A stretch of DNA of 41,856 nucleotides from Chara braunii (taxonomy: Eukaryota > Streptophyta > Charophyceae > Charales > Characeae), in contig BFEA01000007.1 in assembly GCA_003427395.1 (NCBI GenBank), positions 909,243 through 951,098 of the forward strand. Direction: 5' to 3'. Below, one piece after another: positions 1-10,005 of the stretch; the stretch's first letter is position 1, and every line of letters starts with the position of its first letter. Below the pieces are notes generated by a model. The model was not told the DNA's origin and searched no databases. It worked only from the letters and a program-made list of their open reading frames with translations. Position numbers and translations under genes: made by a program.

Positions 1-94
<94 letters not shown>
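1..94. repeat. (CT)33 then (AT)14 microsatellite
   Basis: Pure CT dinucleotides fill 1-66 and switch directly to AT dinucleotides at 67-94. The tract sits at the window edge, so its full length is unknown. Confidence 0.98.
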
Positions 95-96
<2 letters not shown>

Positions 97-972
97 TTTT
101 GCGTGTGTAACTCGCGTTCATGTGTGGTGAATTGCTCCCCGCACGTTTGATGGTACAGGTGGCTTGGTTGTTGCCCTGCAACTACTTTGTGTTGATGCAC
201 ATTGAATCACCTACTACAATGTCAACTGCATCTGGATAAGATAACTGCATCAATAGATGTAACGTTGTCATGAACGTACTGGGTGTTGGTAACGACTCTC
301 TCTGGCCAGCCGAAAGAAACCAGTTTTCTGGTGACCAACCTTCCATGTGCTGATCTCCAATCTCTGTATTCTGATTGGAATGAAGAAATTTGTGCATGCA
401 TCTGTTTGTCAGCCTGAGCCAGGGTGGACAGTGGTAGTCATAACTTTGAACACTGGTGTCAGTCCTATTCTACCGTGGCCTGATCACAGGGAGTGATAGT
501 CCAATCACAGGCAGTGGTAGTCCTATCTCTGAGCACTGGTGTCCTCTCGCTTGTACAGTGTATCTTCCGAAGAAGTGAAAGTCCCGATAAATCATGTCAA
601 ACCATAAAAAAACTACCACTTTCTTCCAAATAGGCCAGATTGGGTGGGATGGCTGCACCCCGTTCCAGGTTTTTGTGAAAGAATTGCTTTTTTTTTTGTT
701 GATAAACAGGTCTTTTTATAGTCCTGGCTCTTTGTCCATTCTGGGGGGCAACCATTCCCCCAGCAATAGTGAAAACTTAATTTAAGATGTACCCATCCGC
801 GTGTCCTTTAGTCTCAGACGAAGGACCCCTGATGGGCCTGACGACCATTGATTACTCCATCACGGAGGGCCGACTGTCAGATTGTGTGTCCCTCTTGTTG
901 CTCTCACTCTCAGCCTCAACTAAGAATGACATAAAGTTAAATCCAAAGCAAGAACTCTAGAGGTCCAGGACC
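95..972. other. No gene recognised
   Basis: Only short open frames without recognisable domains are present. A weak internal repetition of a phrase like 'tcacaggcagtggtagtcctat' in shortened form occurs around 470-545 (shared core AGTGRTAGTCC). I see no RNA gene, splice-supported gene or transposon end. Confidence 0.5.
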
Positions 973-1070
973 TGCCTGGACGCTGGCTTGACGCTAGCTG
1001 GACGCTGGCTTGACGCGCTCCAGCCAGCGTCAAGCCAGCGTCCAGCTAGAGTCAAGCCAGCGTCCAGGCA
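973..1070. repeat. Near-perfect inverted repeat, 44-bp arms, 10-nt spacer
   Basis: The left arm at 973-1,016 pairs with the right arm at 1,027-1,070 with one mismatch, leaving the spacer GCTCCAGCCA. Each arm itself carries a direct repeat of GGACGCTGGCTTGACGC. A transcript of either strand would fold into a hairpin of about 98 nt, a size compatible with a small-RNA precursor. A fold-back repeat generated by template switching is an equally simple explanation. No promoter or flanking element is recognised. Confidence 0.9.
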
Positions 1071-1318
1071 GCATAGCAAGACTGGATGTTGACTCCCTGG
1101 AGACCGGGCCTTATGTAATGTTTGACGAGGCTGACCGGCCTCAGGTCTCCCACCCACGGTGGCTCAGATTGACTCATAGCTGAGGGCCTGGATTGCGTAC
1201 AGTTGCAGACTTCCACTTGGTCCTGATGCTGTCTTGGTACCTGCATACAACCAAGTGTGTGTGTCTGACCGGCGGCCTGGGCTGGGTACATGCAGACTTT
1301 GACTTTTGGGCCGCTGGG

Positions 1319-1338
1319 CAGTTGACCGTGGTCAACTG
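1319..1338. repeat. 20-bp palindrome CAGTTGACC-GT-GGTCAACTG
   Basis: Two perfect 9-nt arms are separated by GT. TTGACC/GGTCAA is the core of a W-box (TTGAC), but in non-coding DNA this is only a resemblance. Confidence 0.7.
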
Positions 1339-1599
1339 TCAGGCGCACAGGCCCTGAGCCTATTTGGTTTTCCTCCCCCTTCGCGTTGCGGTCTCAGACT
1401 GGGGTTGCGGCCTGTGTGTGGCCCTGAGGCCACCTCAGGGCATATTGAGCGGGGTATTTCATTTTGTTTAAAAAGGTGACAGGCCTTCAAATATCATCAG
1501 TGAACTGTAAACTCAGGTCTGCACTTCAACAGTTCAGGACCAGCTGAGCTAGGGGCCAATTGGTATTTCGATCATTTATGATTGGCCATCTGGTGTAAA

Positions 1600-1772
1600 T
1601 GCTAAAAGAAGGTATCCCTTTTTTCTTTTTTTTTTTCCTTTTTGAAAACACTCCCATCAGTGCTAGTGGTGCTGGTAGGAGTAGACACCACTAGCACCTT
1701 GGGTGAGGCTCCATCTATTGGTGGGGAGCGTCACCTGCTGGAAAACGGGTCCAGCGTCCCTTTTACAGAATG
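1600..1772 (-). repeat. LINE copy A 3' tail module with two hairpins and A-rich tail
   Basis: On the minus strand the module starts GGGACGCTGG at 1,760 and contains tail hairpin I, GCTGGA-CCCGTTT-TCCAGC (1,737-1,755), then CCCCACCAATAGATGG. It continues with hairpin II, a perfect 12-bp stem GTGCTAGTGGTG / CACCACTAGCAC with a 14-nt loop, and an A-rich tail (1,618-1,643). The same module closes LINE copy B and recurs in short retrocopies at 36,3xx, 37,7xx, 39,6xx, 40,0xx and 40,4xx, so it is the 3' end of a mobile family and not local sequence. Confidence 0.85.
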
Positions 1773-4700
1773 ATTCAGGAAAATTCAGGAGCATCAGGAA
1801 TAAATCAGTATCTGGGGGAAAACCCTACCACCCTAACTATTCTTCCTCCAAGACAAAATTCCCACCTTTGTCAGCTCCCGCACCTCTTCACCATTCCTTG
1901 TGGTGCCAAATCTCACCTGCCAAACTAGTGCTGAGCTTCCTGTGTCATGGGTGTGGGCTTTGTGAGTGGGGATGAAATCTTAAACCTAGCCCCCTGCCTA
2001 AGCCCTCCTTTTACTCTCTTGTGATTATCCATCCATTCCATACCACTGCATTTCCACTAGACAATTTGATTTGGGGGGAAAGAAGTCCGGGAATTCATCA
2101 GGAGGTTTCAATGGGATTGCTGCATCCACTTTGGTCCATTCGTGGAACATCAACCGGTAATCTCTTACTATCTCCGTTCTTCCTTGGCCCTCCCCTGATT
2201 CCTTGTGTTCTCCATTCCATTCCACCATTCCTATCCTCCCTCCATTTGCCCCCCCAAGCCAGTTTGAGCTGAATTCCTGAATTTTATGTTTGATGTCCTT
2301 CAGCCTGCCTAGGAGTCGGATCTGTGCTTTGACTCCATCCCATTTTGCAGTTATTTCTATTTGGATCTGTTGTTGTACACTTTCCGTTCTAACCTCGCCC
2401 CCTCCATCTCAAAGGTGCAGTGTCTTCTCGAGAGTGCCCGGAGCACTGCCCTTCGTCCCAACCTGAACATGTTGCCGGTGAATTCATCAAGCTGGTCTAT
2501 CTGGCCTTGGGCCAGGCTTCGCACAACAAAGCTCTCCAGTCCCAGGGCCACTGGGCCTTTGTTCCTAGTTGCTCCCACACTCTGTCCCACCATCTCCACA
2601 GCCAGAGTGCACTTGGGCATTGGAGGAATATGTGTTCTATTGTTTCAGGTCGTTTCCTGGATGGGAATGTGTTTGTGCACAGCTTGCACCATGGGAGAGC
2701 ACGCCCTCTCTGCTCCAGGGATGTTCTATCTATCAACCAGTTATTTGTTGGTAGGCAGCGATGCTCAAGCTGCTATTGGAGTAAGTTTAGTTTGGCCGGT
2801 TTTGCCTTGGTCATCCTGAACCATCTGATTGGTCTAAGTTTCTCTTTGCTGATATTCAGGTGGTTTCTCCAACGCTCCTCCGCCTGGTCTCGAAGACTGG
2901 TTTTTTATCTTAGGAGCCTAAAGGTTGATTCGATTGTTAGGCCATATAGTGATTTGGTGGATTGCTTGCCTTTCCCCTTTTGGGTCGACCATGACCATTC
3001 CAACAGATCCAAGGCTAAGTGGTGGATGGGGTTACTATGGAAGTAGGATATCCATTGCTCTTTTTCATGGAGCACTCTAATTCTATAGACCAAAATCCAA
3101 ACAATCCTATTTTATTGAAAGAAACTGTCCAATATAACTCCTCTTTTTGGCATATTATCGTTTCTTCTGGAGTGCTTCTTTGGATAACATTGTCCTGCCA
3201 TACTTGGAAGAGGTTGACTACTACTGTTCCTTCCGGGTTGCAACATACTACATTGCCCACATCTCCTTGCCGATCCCAAAATGCCACCCAGTCCGACTCT
3301 TGCAGGGTAGGGCTTTTGTGATGTATTCTGCACCATGCTAGGAGGATCTTCTCTATTATCGCCTCCAAAGCTTCGTATGGTCGGTGGCAGTACCGCAGTC
3401 TCTCCCTTAACTGGCCGGGTCCATTCCAATTTTTCTTGTCTGTGTCCCATATGTCCTTTATCTTTGTTATCCCTCAGTTGACCCAGCATTGCCAGGGGGA
3501 GTCTGTACAATGGAGCATCTGGCCCGGCGAGTCCACCACCCATCTGTTACCAAAGAGGGGTTGACGTGTCACTTCCTCCCATCTTTCAGGCGATGTTTTG
3601 TCTGGTATGGGGAGGTTTCTCCATGTTTTGAGGAGGGTGGGCCAGAAGGGATCATTTCGTAGGTCAGCCCAGACTGCTTGTCTGGGGGGGTCGGGGCGGG
3701 GGTCCCTTTGCTGCGATCTTAATCTTGGGATGGACCATCCCCTGTTTTCCACCCATATTAGCGGGTCAGTCCCGGCCGGTGTTTGTGGTGCTAACCTGGA
3801 GATTTGCTCCAGGGCTAACCCTCTCCAGGGGGATTCAGGATTAAACAGCAGACGCTTAAGCCACTGTATTGCCAACGCTTTAGTTTCTGTTAAGGGGTCA
3901 ATGATGCCCAGTCCTCCTTTTGTTCTGGGCTGGATTATAGAATGCCATGCCACTCGGCTGATCACATTTTGTTTCTCATGGTCTCCCCGCCACAAAAAAA
4001 CAGTTATCTGGCGTTGCAGGGGATGCAGGGCGTTTTTGTCCAATGACCAGATAACTGATTTGTACCACATCGAGGCCCAAACCACATTGTTGATAATCAG
4101 GGAGCGTCCAAACAGTGAGGTGTGCTTGTCTTTCCAGAGTGCCATTTTTGGCAGGGCAGGCCTAGAGATCCATTCATTGTTTGTTGGTTGTCTGCCTTCT
4201 ACCGTCATGGAGATTCCTAGCACTCTAATGGGGGGTTCCTTGGGGAGCTATTTGAGTCTAGGTTGTTTCTTTAGAAGCGATCCATCATGCGTTGAACTTC
4301 TTCCATTGATTCTCTTGATGCATCCACCATCAGTGTCAGGTCGCCTGCAAGTAAGGAGCACACTGGAATTGCCTCCTTGGGTATTGCTATATACTTGAAT
4401 TCTTTTGATGTCTTTGTGGGCCCTCAGGTTGGTTGTCAGTGCCTCCATGACTATGACGAAGAGGTAGGGGGCTATAGGGTCCCCCTGTCTGACTGACCTC
4501 TGGAGAGTGATAGGAGGGGCCAGATTGTCGTTCACCACGACCCTGGTTGTTGCGTTAACGTGGAGGATTTATCTCCAGCGTCTGAAGCATATCCCAAAAT
4601 TGAGTTTTTCCAGACACTTATCTAGGAAGAACCAATCTACGTGGTTGTATGCCTTCTCGAAGTCGATGAAGATGATCGCAACGTTATTTTTTGACTGTCT

Positions 4701-5905
4701 TGTCAACTTGATCATCTCATTGACTGGGAGAATGTTATCTTGGATGTTCCTACCCTGGATGAATCCAGTTTGGTCTGGGTGAATGATATCTATCATCATG
4801 GGTGTCATACGGTTGGCCAGTGCTTTCGCCATCATCTTATAGACCACTGTGAGCAGGGTGATATGCCTATAGTTTCTGATATTGGTGCTTTCCCCTTTCT
4901 TATAGAGGAGCGTCAACACTCCTTGCTCCACTAATTCTCCTGTCTGTCCTGTGTTCCAAACCGAATGGTAGTACTCCATGAGATCTTGTGAGATACTAGC
5001 CCACATAGCTTCCTCGAATTCCTTGGGAAGCCCATCTATGCTCGAAGTTTTTTCCTTTTCCATTTGCATCAATGTCGTCCAAATCTCCTCCTTCGATAAG
5101 GCCATATCTAAAGTTTATCTTTGTTGTTCTGAGAAGGTTTTGTTAAGTGGGCGCAAGAAATCATCTATTTCCTCCGTTCGTTGTGCTCTATTTTGGTTCC
5201 CACATTATGAAGTAAACAGTGTCTGGTAAAAATCTCTTGTTATTTTTGTGCAGGTAGCTGTAGATGTAAATAGGGGCCCTTGGTTACATTTGGGGTCCTC
5301 CAGGGCTTCAATTGTCAACCTCCCTGCCTTAGCCTTGGCCATTGCAAAGAACCTCGCGTCCATTGCTCCTTCCATATTGTGTTTGGAAAGTTTGTCCCGG
5401 ATCCTAGCGCCCTGCCATCTGTTTTCCATGCAGCTCACGAGGTGGCCTTCTAAAGTCGGGATGGTCCTTGCTATCTCGGCTTGGTGTTCAAGGTCGTCTG
5501 TTTCATCGTCCTGCTGTTGCAGTTGTTGTAGTTGATGTTGCAGGTTTACCTCGTCGGTGTGACATCTCGTCGTGAGCAGTCTTGAGTATTCATTGCACTT
5601 ACGGCCTAAAAACGCAAGGCCGTTGTTGAACCATAGTATATTATCTCTGACTTGGTTCCTTTGTTCTTTCCAGAAGGACCACACTTCCTTAAGATAGGCT
5701 TTGGTCAATGGTTAGGAGGTATGTGTTGAGTTTATAGAATCCCCTACCTTGGTCTGTTTTTCCCTGAATGAGAAGATGGCGAGGCACATCGAATGATCCA
5801 GGCTCGGGTAGGGGTTGCGGGGGAATATCCCTGTTATTTGAAGGGCCCCTTGTAATTCTTCTGGTATTAGTATTAGGTCTATGTATCCAAGTGGAACTGC
5901 CACCT
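1610..5905 (-). mobile_element. LINE copy A, 5'-truncated non-LTR retrotransposon
   Basis: Read on the minus strand, this element runs from the end of an AP-endonuclease domain through reverse transcriptase, thumb/connection, zf-RVT zinc finger and C-terminus to a 3' UTR and A-rich tail (minus strand of 1,618-1,643). Homology to copy B (27,850-36,170, plus) stops abruptly at about 5,905. That is the 5' truncation expected when target-primed reverse transcription ends early. Protein similarity to copy B is moderate (roughly 60-65% in the RT core by eye), so A and B are old or belong to different subfamilies. I found no convincing target-site duplication. The element is inactive. Confidence 0.9.
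2030..5905 (-). pseudogene. LINE copy A ORF2 remnant (endonuclease end, RT, zf-RVT)
   Basis: Domains in minus-strand order: end of the AP endonuclease at about 5,905-5,720 (IDLILIP, then LDHS for the catalytic Asp-His); linker at 5,708-5,205; RT fingers/palm at 5,105-4,569 (SIDGLPKEF, LLYKKG, FIQGRN, FIDFEKAYNHVDW); RQGDPIAPYLF near 4,480; then the catalytic box. The thumb/connection lies at 4,223-3,474 (INNVVWASMWYKSV, SRVAW, KGGLGI). The zf-RVT finger follows at about 2,720-2,600 with WCKLC and ETIEHIFLQCP, so its CCHC set is intact. The C-terminus (DYRLMFHEW, PPDEFPDFFPP) ends near 2,035. The usual [YF]ADD box reads LAGD at 4,340-4,351: one catalytic Asp codon has become Gly. There are several frameshifts, including one near 4,365. 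It would copy LINE RNA if intact; it cannot now. Confidence 0.88.
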
Positions 5906-6895
5906 ATTTTTTGTTGCTGGCCTCCAAACCTGGGCCAGTACCCCAGCTGAACCTGGGCTTCTTCGGACCCAAGGGGCTCCGGGGGAAGACGGGTAGTCTG
6001 GTTGCTGTTTGCACCCTGATGTTTCTATGCAGCTGAAAGTGGAAAGGCCAGGGAGCTGTTTTCAATTTGCTCCCCCGAGAACTGCACCAGCCCTGCTTTC
6101 CAAGCACGGTTGGGCCCTGTTGGTATTCACCGGGGCGTTTTCTTGGTCACCCAGCCAGACTGGTGGTTCAAGGTCCCTCTCTGAATACTGTGGAGAGGGT
6201 AGTAGCCCCTAACATGATTTCAACCATTATAATTGGAACTCTTGACCTGTTTGGTCAATGGTCAGGTGTGTACCATACAACCACAGACAGGTACAACTTT
6301 CCATAACCCTCTGGCGGACAAAAACCAGATGCCAAAAGCCGAGACATTTCGGTGGATTAAACTGATGCAATGCCTACTCCTGAAACTTCTCACTTATGGC
6401 GGCGCTACCGATGAGCTCAAGACAAGCAATTCTTTACTAGTAGCAGTATCAGTACTTGCTTGAACAGAACTACCCATTCACGAACTCAGGACCGGGTTTT
6501 TCTTGGCCTTTTCAGAGTGAGTTGCCCCATATCTTTGCAACAAAGATCGGAAATTAGAATTAATCATCACTCAACTCCAATCAATCCACCCCAGGCCGAC
6601 ATCGATCAGTTAGCTTTCTTGTCTACGATTTTCAGATCATATTCTGGTACCTTTCTTCGCCGATACATTAATACGGCCTGGCCACCCTTGATTCGTTGAA
6701 TCAACCGCCTCCAGCGGCCTAACATCTGCAGGGCGGGTCTGACATGAACGTTCAATCAGAGGAGGAACATCGCATTCTGACTAACATCGACAACTTTGTA
6801 CCTAGGAGCAGTTGCATGTGCAGAATTTGAGGCCTCCCTAAAACCAATCGCAGTCCATAATATCCACTGACTGGGGTCAAGAGCTTGAAGGGGTC
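5906..6895. other. No gene recognised
   Basis: Short open frames only, none with a recognisable domain. This is presumably the pre-insertion sequence upstream (minus-strand sense) of LINE copy A. Confidence 0.45.
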
Positions 6896-7123
6896 ATGAG
6901 GGACGACGAGGTCCTAGTGATGAAGTATCAATTAAACAAGAACAAAAAGGAAGGATGGGAAGAGGAGGCGTATCGAGATATGGCACACAGGCAAGCTCGA
7001 CGAGAACACGTGGCCCGGATGGTTGGAGGGGATAAGTACATTGAATATGTATTTTATTTTTATGGTTTTAATGGAAAATTGCATAGCATTGGTTCGCTCT
7101 TTGAGATGGTAGGGCAAGGCTAG
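6896..7123 (+). CDS. Unrecognised short ORF
   Basis: A 75-codon open frame whose first ~45 residues are charged and helix-like (KNKKEGWEEEAYRDMAHRQA), then become aromatic. I do not recognise it. It lies just upstream of a longer decayed frame (about 7,426-8,058) and could belong to the same degraded gene or element. No start context or splice site settles this. Confidence 0.2.
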   Translation: MRDDEVLVMKYQLNKNKKEGWEEEAYRDMAHRQARREHVARMVGGDKYIEYVFYFYGFNGKLHSIGSLFEMVGQG

Positions 7124-7425
7124 GCTTGGGTAAATACAAAAAGGCGCCCAGACTTTTCTCTTGGGGTTCCCACTAGCACCTCAGTTGACGAAGGCACTTC
7201 AGCAATCTGCAATCCTCTCAAGCAGTCAGTATTCAGTGATCGTTATTTCCCGCAACTCTCAACCATTTGAATTACCAGAAATTTCAATTAGACTTCAGCC
7301 AACAATCGACCACAGTCTCTTCCCTCAGAGATCAGTTATCAACCAGGTGACACTTCCTCCCAAAGGCACGGGGCAAGTTCCAACAACCAGCATTAGTACA
7401 TGAGTGTGGTTCAACCATTCCCCGT

Positions 7426-8058
7426 CAGTGAGTCGGTTTTGGCCACAGTCTTAATAAGATAGCTCTCAAAGATGCCTTTCGGTACTAGTATGTCAGTGCT
7501 ATTGGTTTCAAAGAAGGGGGTCTGTCAATCTTTGTGGTTCACACCAGGTTTGCAGGAGGCACCATCCATGACTTGAGGGTCTACTTGAAGAGAGGCAAAG
7601 AGACTCATGAACATTTCGACTATGTCTGGATCTAGGCTGCCAGGTACCTTGAGGAGAGAGAAAGAGAGCTTGATGAGAGTGGGACAAAGCTGATCCGTAG
7701 CTTCGGACCCAAGCTCTACACCGACTACCCCAAACCTCCGGTACCATTCACTCTTACTGGCGGTTCTTACTGGGGTGACCTGGTAGATCTGGCCAAGAGG
7801 TACATTTCACCTGCAGTGATCGACTATGAGGCAGTGACTGAACCATCAGAGTTTCGGTATCTCAGACGAGGGATTTTCTCTCATCCATATCTTCCTACTC
7901 TATGGGAGGAGTTTTGTGCTATGGTTGACTTTCGTATCATGAGACTCAGATGGAAATGCTCGGAGCTTGTGGGTTTCACGTGGCTCTACATCCAGAGGCC
8001 ACAACCTCAGGTAGTACGGAAACATGGCTCAAAGCACAAGAAACGCTCGATAAAATGA
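7426..8058 (+). pseudogene. Decayed unrecognised ORF (two in-frame stops)
   Basis: One reading frame gives protein-like sequence over about 210 codons, interrupted by only two stops (a TAG near 7,489 and a TAG near 7,633) and ending at 8,058. Visible stretches include GGLSIFVVHTRFAGG, ARYLEERERELDESG and a C-terminal half that is fully open from 7,816 (AVTEPSEFRYLRRGIFSHPY, LWEEFCAMVDFRIMRLRW). The tail is basic (KHGSKHKKRSIK). The composition looks like real coding sequence, but I do not recognise the family. A gag-like protein of a retroelement or a captured host gene are both possible. No function is proposed. Confidence 0.4.
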
Positions 8059-8685
8059 GAGATTGAGTGTGTGATTCAGAGGGATGAGTGAGGACTCTTG
8101 ACTAGTGCTGGCCATGCTCTCTTCATGTGTACTCTCTGAGATTATTACGAGTTTTCATTCTTTCCTCACTTATCTTGCAATCGTTCGAGTCAGTCAATCT
8201 TGCTTCTTTTGCATTGCCTCTGCTTGATGATTGCGTTCTCTGATGATCCTGTCATAGTTCTCAAAATTAAAAAATTGGCAAAATTGGTGCATGCATGACA
8301 TGTGAGATTTTTTATGATTCTTGTTGTTCCGAATCAAAATAAAAGATTCCTAAGACCACGGACCGCCGAAGACCGCAATTGAAGGGTCTCGCTCAAAGCC
8401 GGATGCACACAACAGGAAGGGATTTGCACTATTTAATTTATTTTATCTATTGCAAAACAACATTCAAATCCTACGTGACAGCCTATTGGCTTTCCGGTCG
8501 CCTGAAGTGGCCCGACTGGGAAAAGTGCGACAACGCGCGCGTGTAGTAGTGTATATTTCGATGTTGTAGCGGAAGAATCATTCGATTTTGCTCATCCTAT
8601 CGATGGAAGGAGAGCGAGGCCAGTCACGGGGTTGGAGACTTACCTGTTGGCCGGTGCGTTGCTCATCCTATTGATGGAAACACAC
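8059..8685. other. No gene recognised; short direct repeat
   Basis: The phrase GCTCATCCTAYYGATGGAA occurs at 8,590-8,608 and again at 8,661-8,679, just before the adapter junction. Nothing else is recognisable. Confidence 0.5.
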
Positions 8686-8723
8686 CTGTCTCTTATACAC
8701 ATCTAGATGTGTATAAGAGACAG
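8686..8723. other. Nextera mate-pair junction adapter (assembly contaminant)
   Basis: The 19-bp Tn5 mosaic end CTGTCTCTTATACACATCT (8,686-8,704) is followed immediately by its reverse complement (8,705-8,723). This is exactly the circularisation junction of Nextera mate-pair libraries. It is laboratory sequence, not genomic. DNA to the left and right may come from opposite ends of a kilobase-scale fragment, so contiguity across this point is unsafe. Open frames crossing it start with the tell-tale peptides MCIRDS and MYKRQ and should be ignored. Confidence 0.97.
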
Positions 8724-8776
<53 letters not shown>

Positions 8777-8800
8777 TTTGTGTGTGTGTCTCTCTCTCAC
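8724..8800. repeat. (CT)n(GT)n microsatellite
   Basis: CT dinucleotides run from the adapter edge to about 8,737, then GT dinucleotides to about 8,790, interrupted once by CTTT, then TC dinucleotides. It abuts the adapter junction, where assemblers often fail. Confidence 0.95.
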
Positions 8801-8819
8801 TCGCGCTCGCGTCCTCTCT

Positions 8820-9115
8820 TTCACACCGCTTAACAACAACCCCCGTTCCTCCTTTCGCTCCTCCTCCCGCTCCTTCCCAAGTTTTAGTGTGAGGACGACC
8901 TTGGTGTTACACCCCAACTCATCCTTCTTCCCTACATCCACCTGCTCCTCCTCTTCTCCCTCCTCCTCACCTCTTCCGCCTCCTCCTTCTCCTCCTCCGC
9001 TTCCTCACCTTCTCTTCCTTATCATCGTCCCCCTCCTCCTCCCGCTCCCAGTCTTTGTCAAGCTTCCGCTCCTCCTCCCGTCCCTGCTCCTCCTCCCGCT
9101 CCCGCTCGCGCGGAG
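8820..9115 (+). repeat. Polypyrimidine tract rich in CTCCTC
   Basis: About 300 bp are strongly pyrimidine-biased on the plus strand, with many CTCCTCC and CCGCTCC phrases. Long purine/pyrimidine asymmetry of this kind can form triplex (H-DNA). Open frames across it (poly-Ser/Pro/Leu) are composition artefacts. Confidence 0.75.
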
Positions 9116-9118
9116 GTC

Positions 9119-9305
9119 GATTTGCATAGGGCTGGCACGGGCCGAGAAATTGCTCCTGCGATTTTCCCTACCGGTAGGCCCAAGAGCAAGTTTCCCTCCG
9201 GGGGCACAGGGAACACCGCGCAGAGCCCGATTCGCATAGGGCTGGCGGGGGACGACAAATTGCTCCAGCGATCTCCCTAGGCCCGACAGCGAGTTTCCCT
9301 CTAGT
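9119..9305. repeat. Tandem duplication, ~110-bp period
   Basis: The unit starting GATTTGCATAGGGCTGGC at 9,119 recurs as GATTCGCATAGGGCTGGC at 9,229. Both are followed by a diverged AAATTGCTCC..GCGAT..CCCTA phrase and AGTTTCCCTC. The second unit is shorter. Function unknown. Confidence 0.8.
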
Positions 9306-9475
9306 CAATTTCCCTGGCCCGACGTCCCTTCCTTGTATTTTCATGCACCCGTCACTTGTTTTTTTGGCCTGTCCCTCCGTGACACACCCGACGACGGGCC
9401 CCTGCCACGATTTCTCGTGGGCCCACGGCGGCCTCTGTCGATGAGACCACTGTATCCTTTAAAGGGTTTAGGGAT

Positions 9476-9485
9476 GATCTTTTGA
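9476..9485. repeat. Target-site duplication of U6 retropseudogene (A-tail side)
   Basis: GATCTTTTGA at 9,476-9,485 is identical to 9,601-9,610 and the two copies exactly bracket the U6 copy plus its A-tail. On the element's strand this reads TCAAAAGATC. Confidence 0.9.
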
Positions 9486-9550
9486 TTTATTTTTTTTATT
9501 TTTTTTTGGACCATTCCTCGATTTATGCGTGTCATCCTTGCGCAGGGGCC

Positions 9551-9582
<32 letters not shown>

Positions 9583-9600
9583 AAGGATGTCCCGAAGGAC
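9486..9600 (-). pseudogene. U6 snRNA retropseudogene with A-rich tail
   Basis: On the minus strand from 9,600 the sequence is a full-length plant-type U6 snRNA: a 5' GTCC-TTCG-GGAC hairpin, AAAATTGGAACGATACAGAG, AGATTAGCATGGCCCCTGCG, the CGCAAGGATGACACGC block and a 3' end ATGGTCC. The ACAGAGA box and the AGC catalytic triad are unchanged. Differences from the plant consensus that I can see are a one-base-pair shorter 5' stem, CCTTTAAAA where CCGATAAAA is expected, and GAGGAATGG for GAGAAATGG. It ends in an A-rich tail (9,486-9,507), not the T-run terminator of a Pol III gene. No TATA box lies about 30 bp upstream. Identical 10-bp repeats flank it. It is therefore a LINE-mobilised copy of U6 RNA. 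Confidence 0.93.
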
Positions 9601-9610
9601 GATCTTTTGA
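9601..9610. repeat. Target-site duplication of U6 retropseudogene (5' side)
   Basis: Second copy of GATCTTTTGA, abutting the first nucleotide of the U6 copy. Confidence 0.9.
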
Positions 9611-9770
9611 ATTCTTTTCTGTTTCTTTTTTTTTCTTCTTTTTTTTGAAAAAAAATCATGACAGGCCCTGCTTTGAGACCGACCATGCCCGACACTTTCA
9701 CACCATGCGTACTTAGGCTGCTAGGCAAGATGACACACGCACACTGAAAACGCAACTTGAAACAAGATGC

Positions 9771-10005
9771 AACTTGAAGATAGCATCCACCAAATCAACT
9801 CAATTAAAACAGAGAATTGTCTTTGTACAAGAGGCGCGGCTATTGGCCCCAGGAAGCTTCCTCAGGTATGGTCGCTCTCTCCTTCATCCTCACTTCTCTC
9901 TGCCTGTCCAAGGCCTCATCTCCCTGAATGCCTTCACTCTCTCTCTCTCTCTCTCCCTCTTTTTCCCGTGCTCAATCTAGCCATGGCACCCAGTGCCACC
10001 GTCTA
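9771..10005. repeat. Dispersed direct repeat, copy 1
   Basis: The stretch from ACTTGAAGATAG to CAAGGCCTCATCTC (9,772-9,922) recurs at 10,213-10,335. The following part, from CATCTCCCTGAAT to a 'cccagtgcc..gtc' phrase (9,917-10,005), recurs at 11,676-11,765. A (TC)n run sits inside. The arrangement suggests one older unit split across two later copies. The open frames here are low-complexity and I do not call them genes. Confidence 0.7.

Noticed and set aside
2361-4398. Plus-strand frames of 150-266 codons across 2,361-4,398
   Set aside because: Antisense shadows of LINE copy A; the minus strand carries the RT and zinc-finger motifs.
8693-9239. Open frames crossing the adapter and microsatellite
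   Set aside because: They begin in Tn5 mosaic-end sequence (MCIRDS, MYKRQ) and run through CT/GT and pyrimidine repeats.
9460-9475. Telomere-like GGGTTTAGGG
   Set aside because: Only one and a half units; no array.
9508-9600. Functional U6 snRNA gene
   Set aside because: No TATA or upstream sequence element in the minus-strand 5' flank, no T-run terminator, an A-tail instead, and flanking TSDs.
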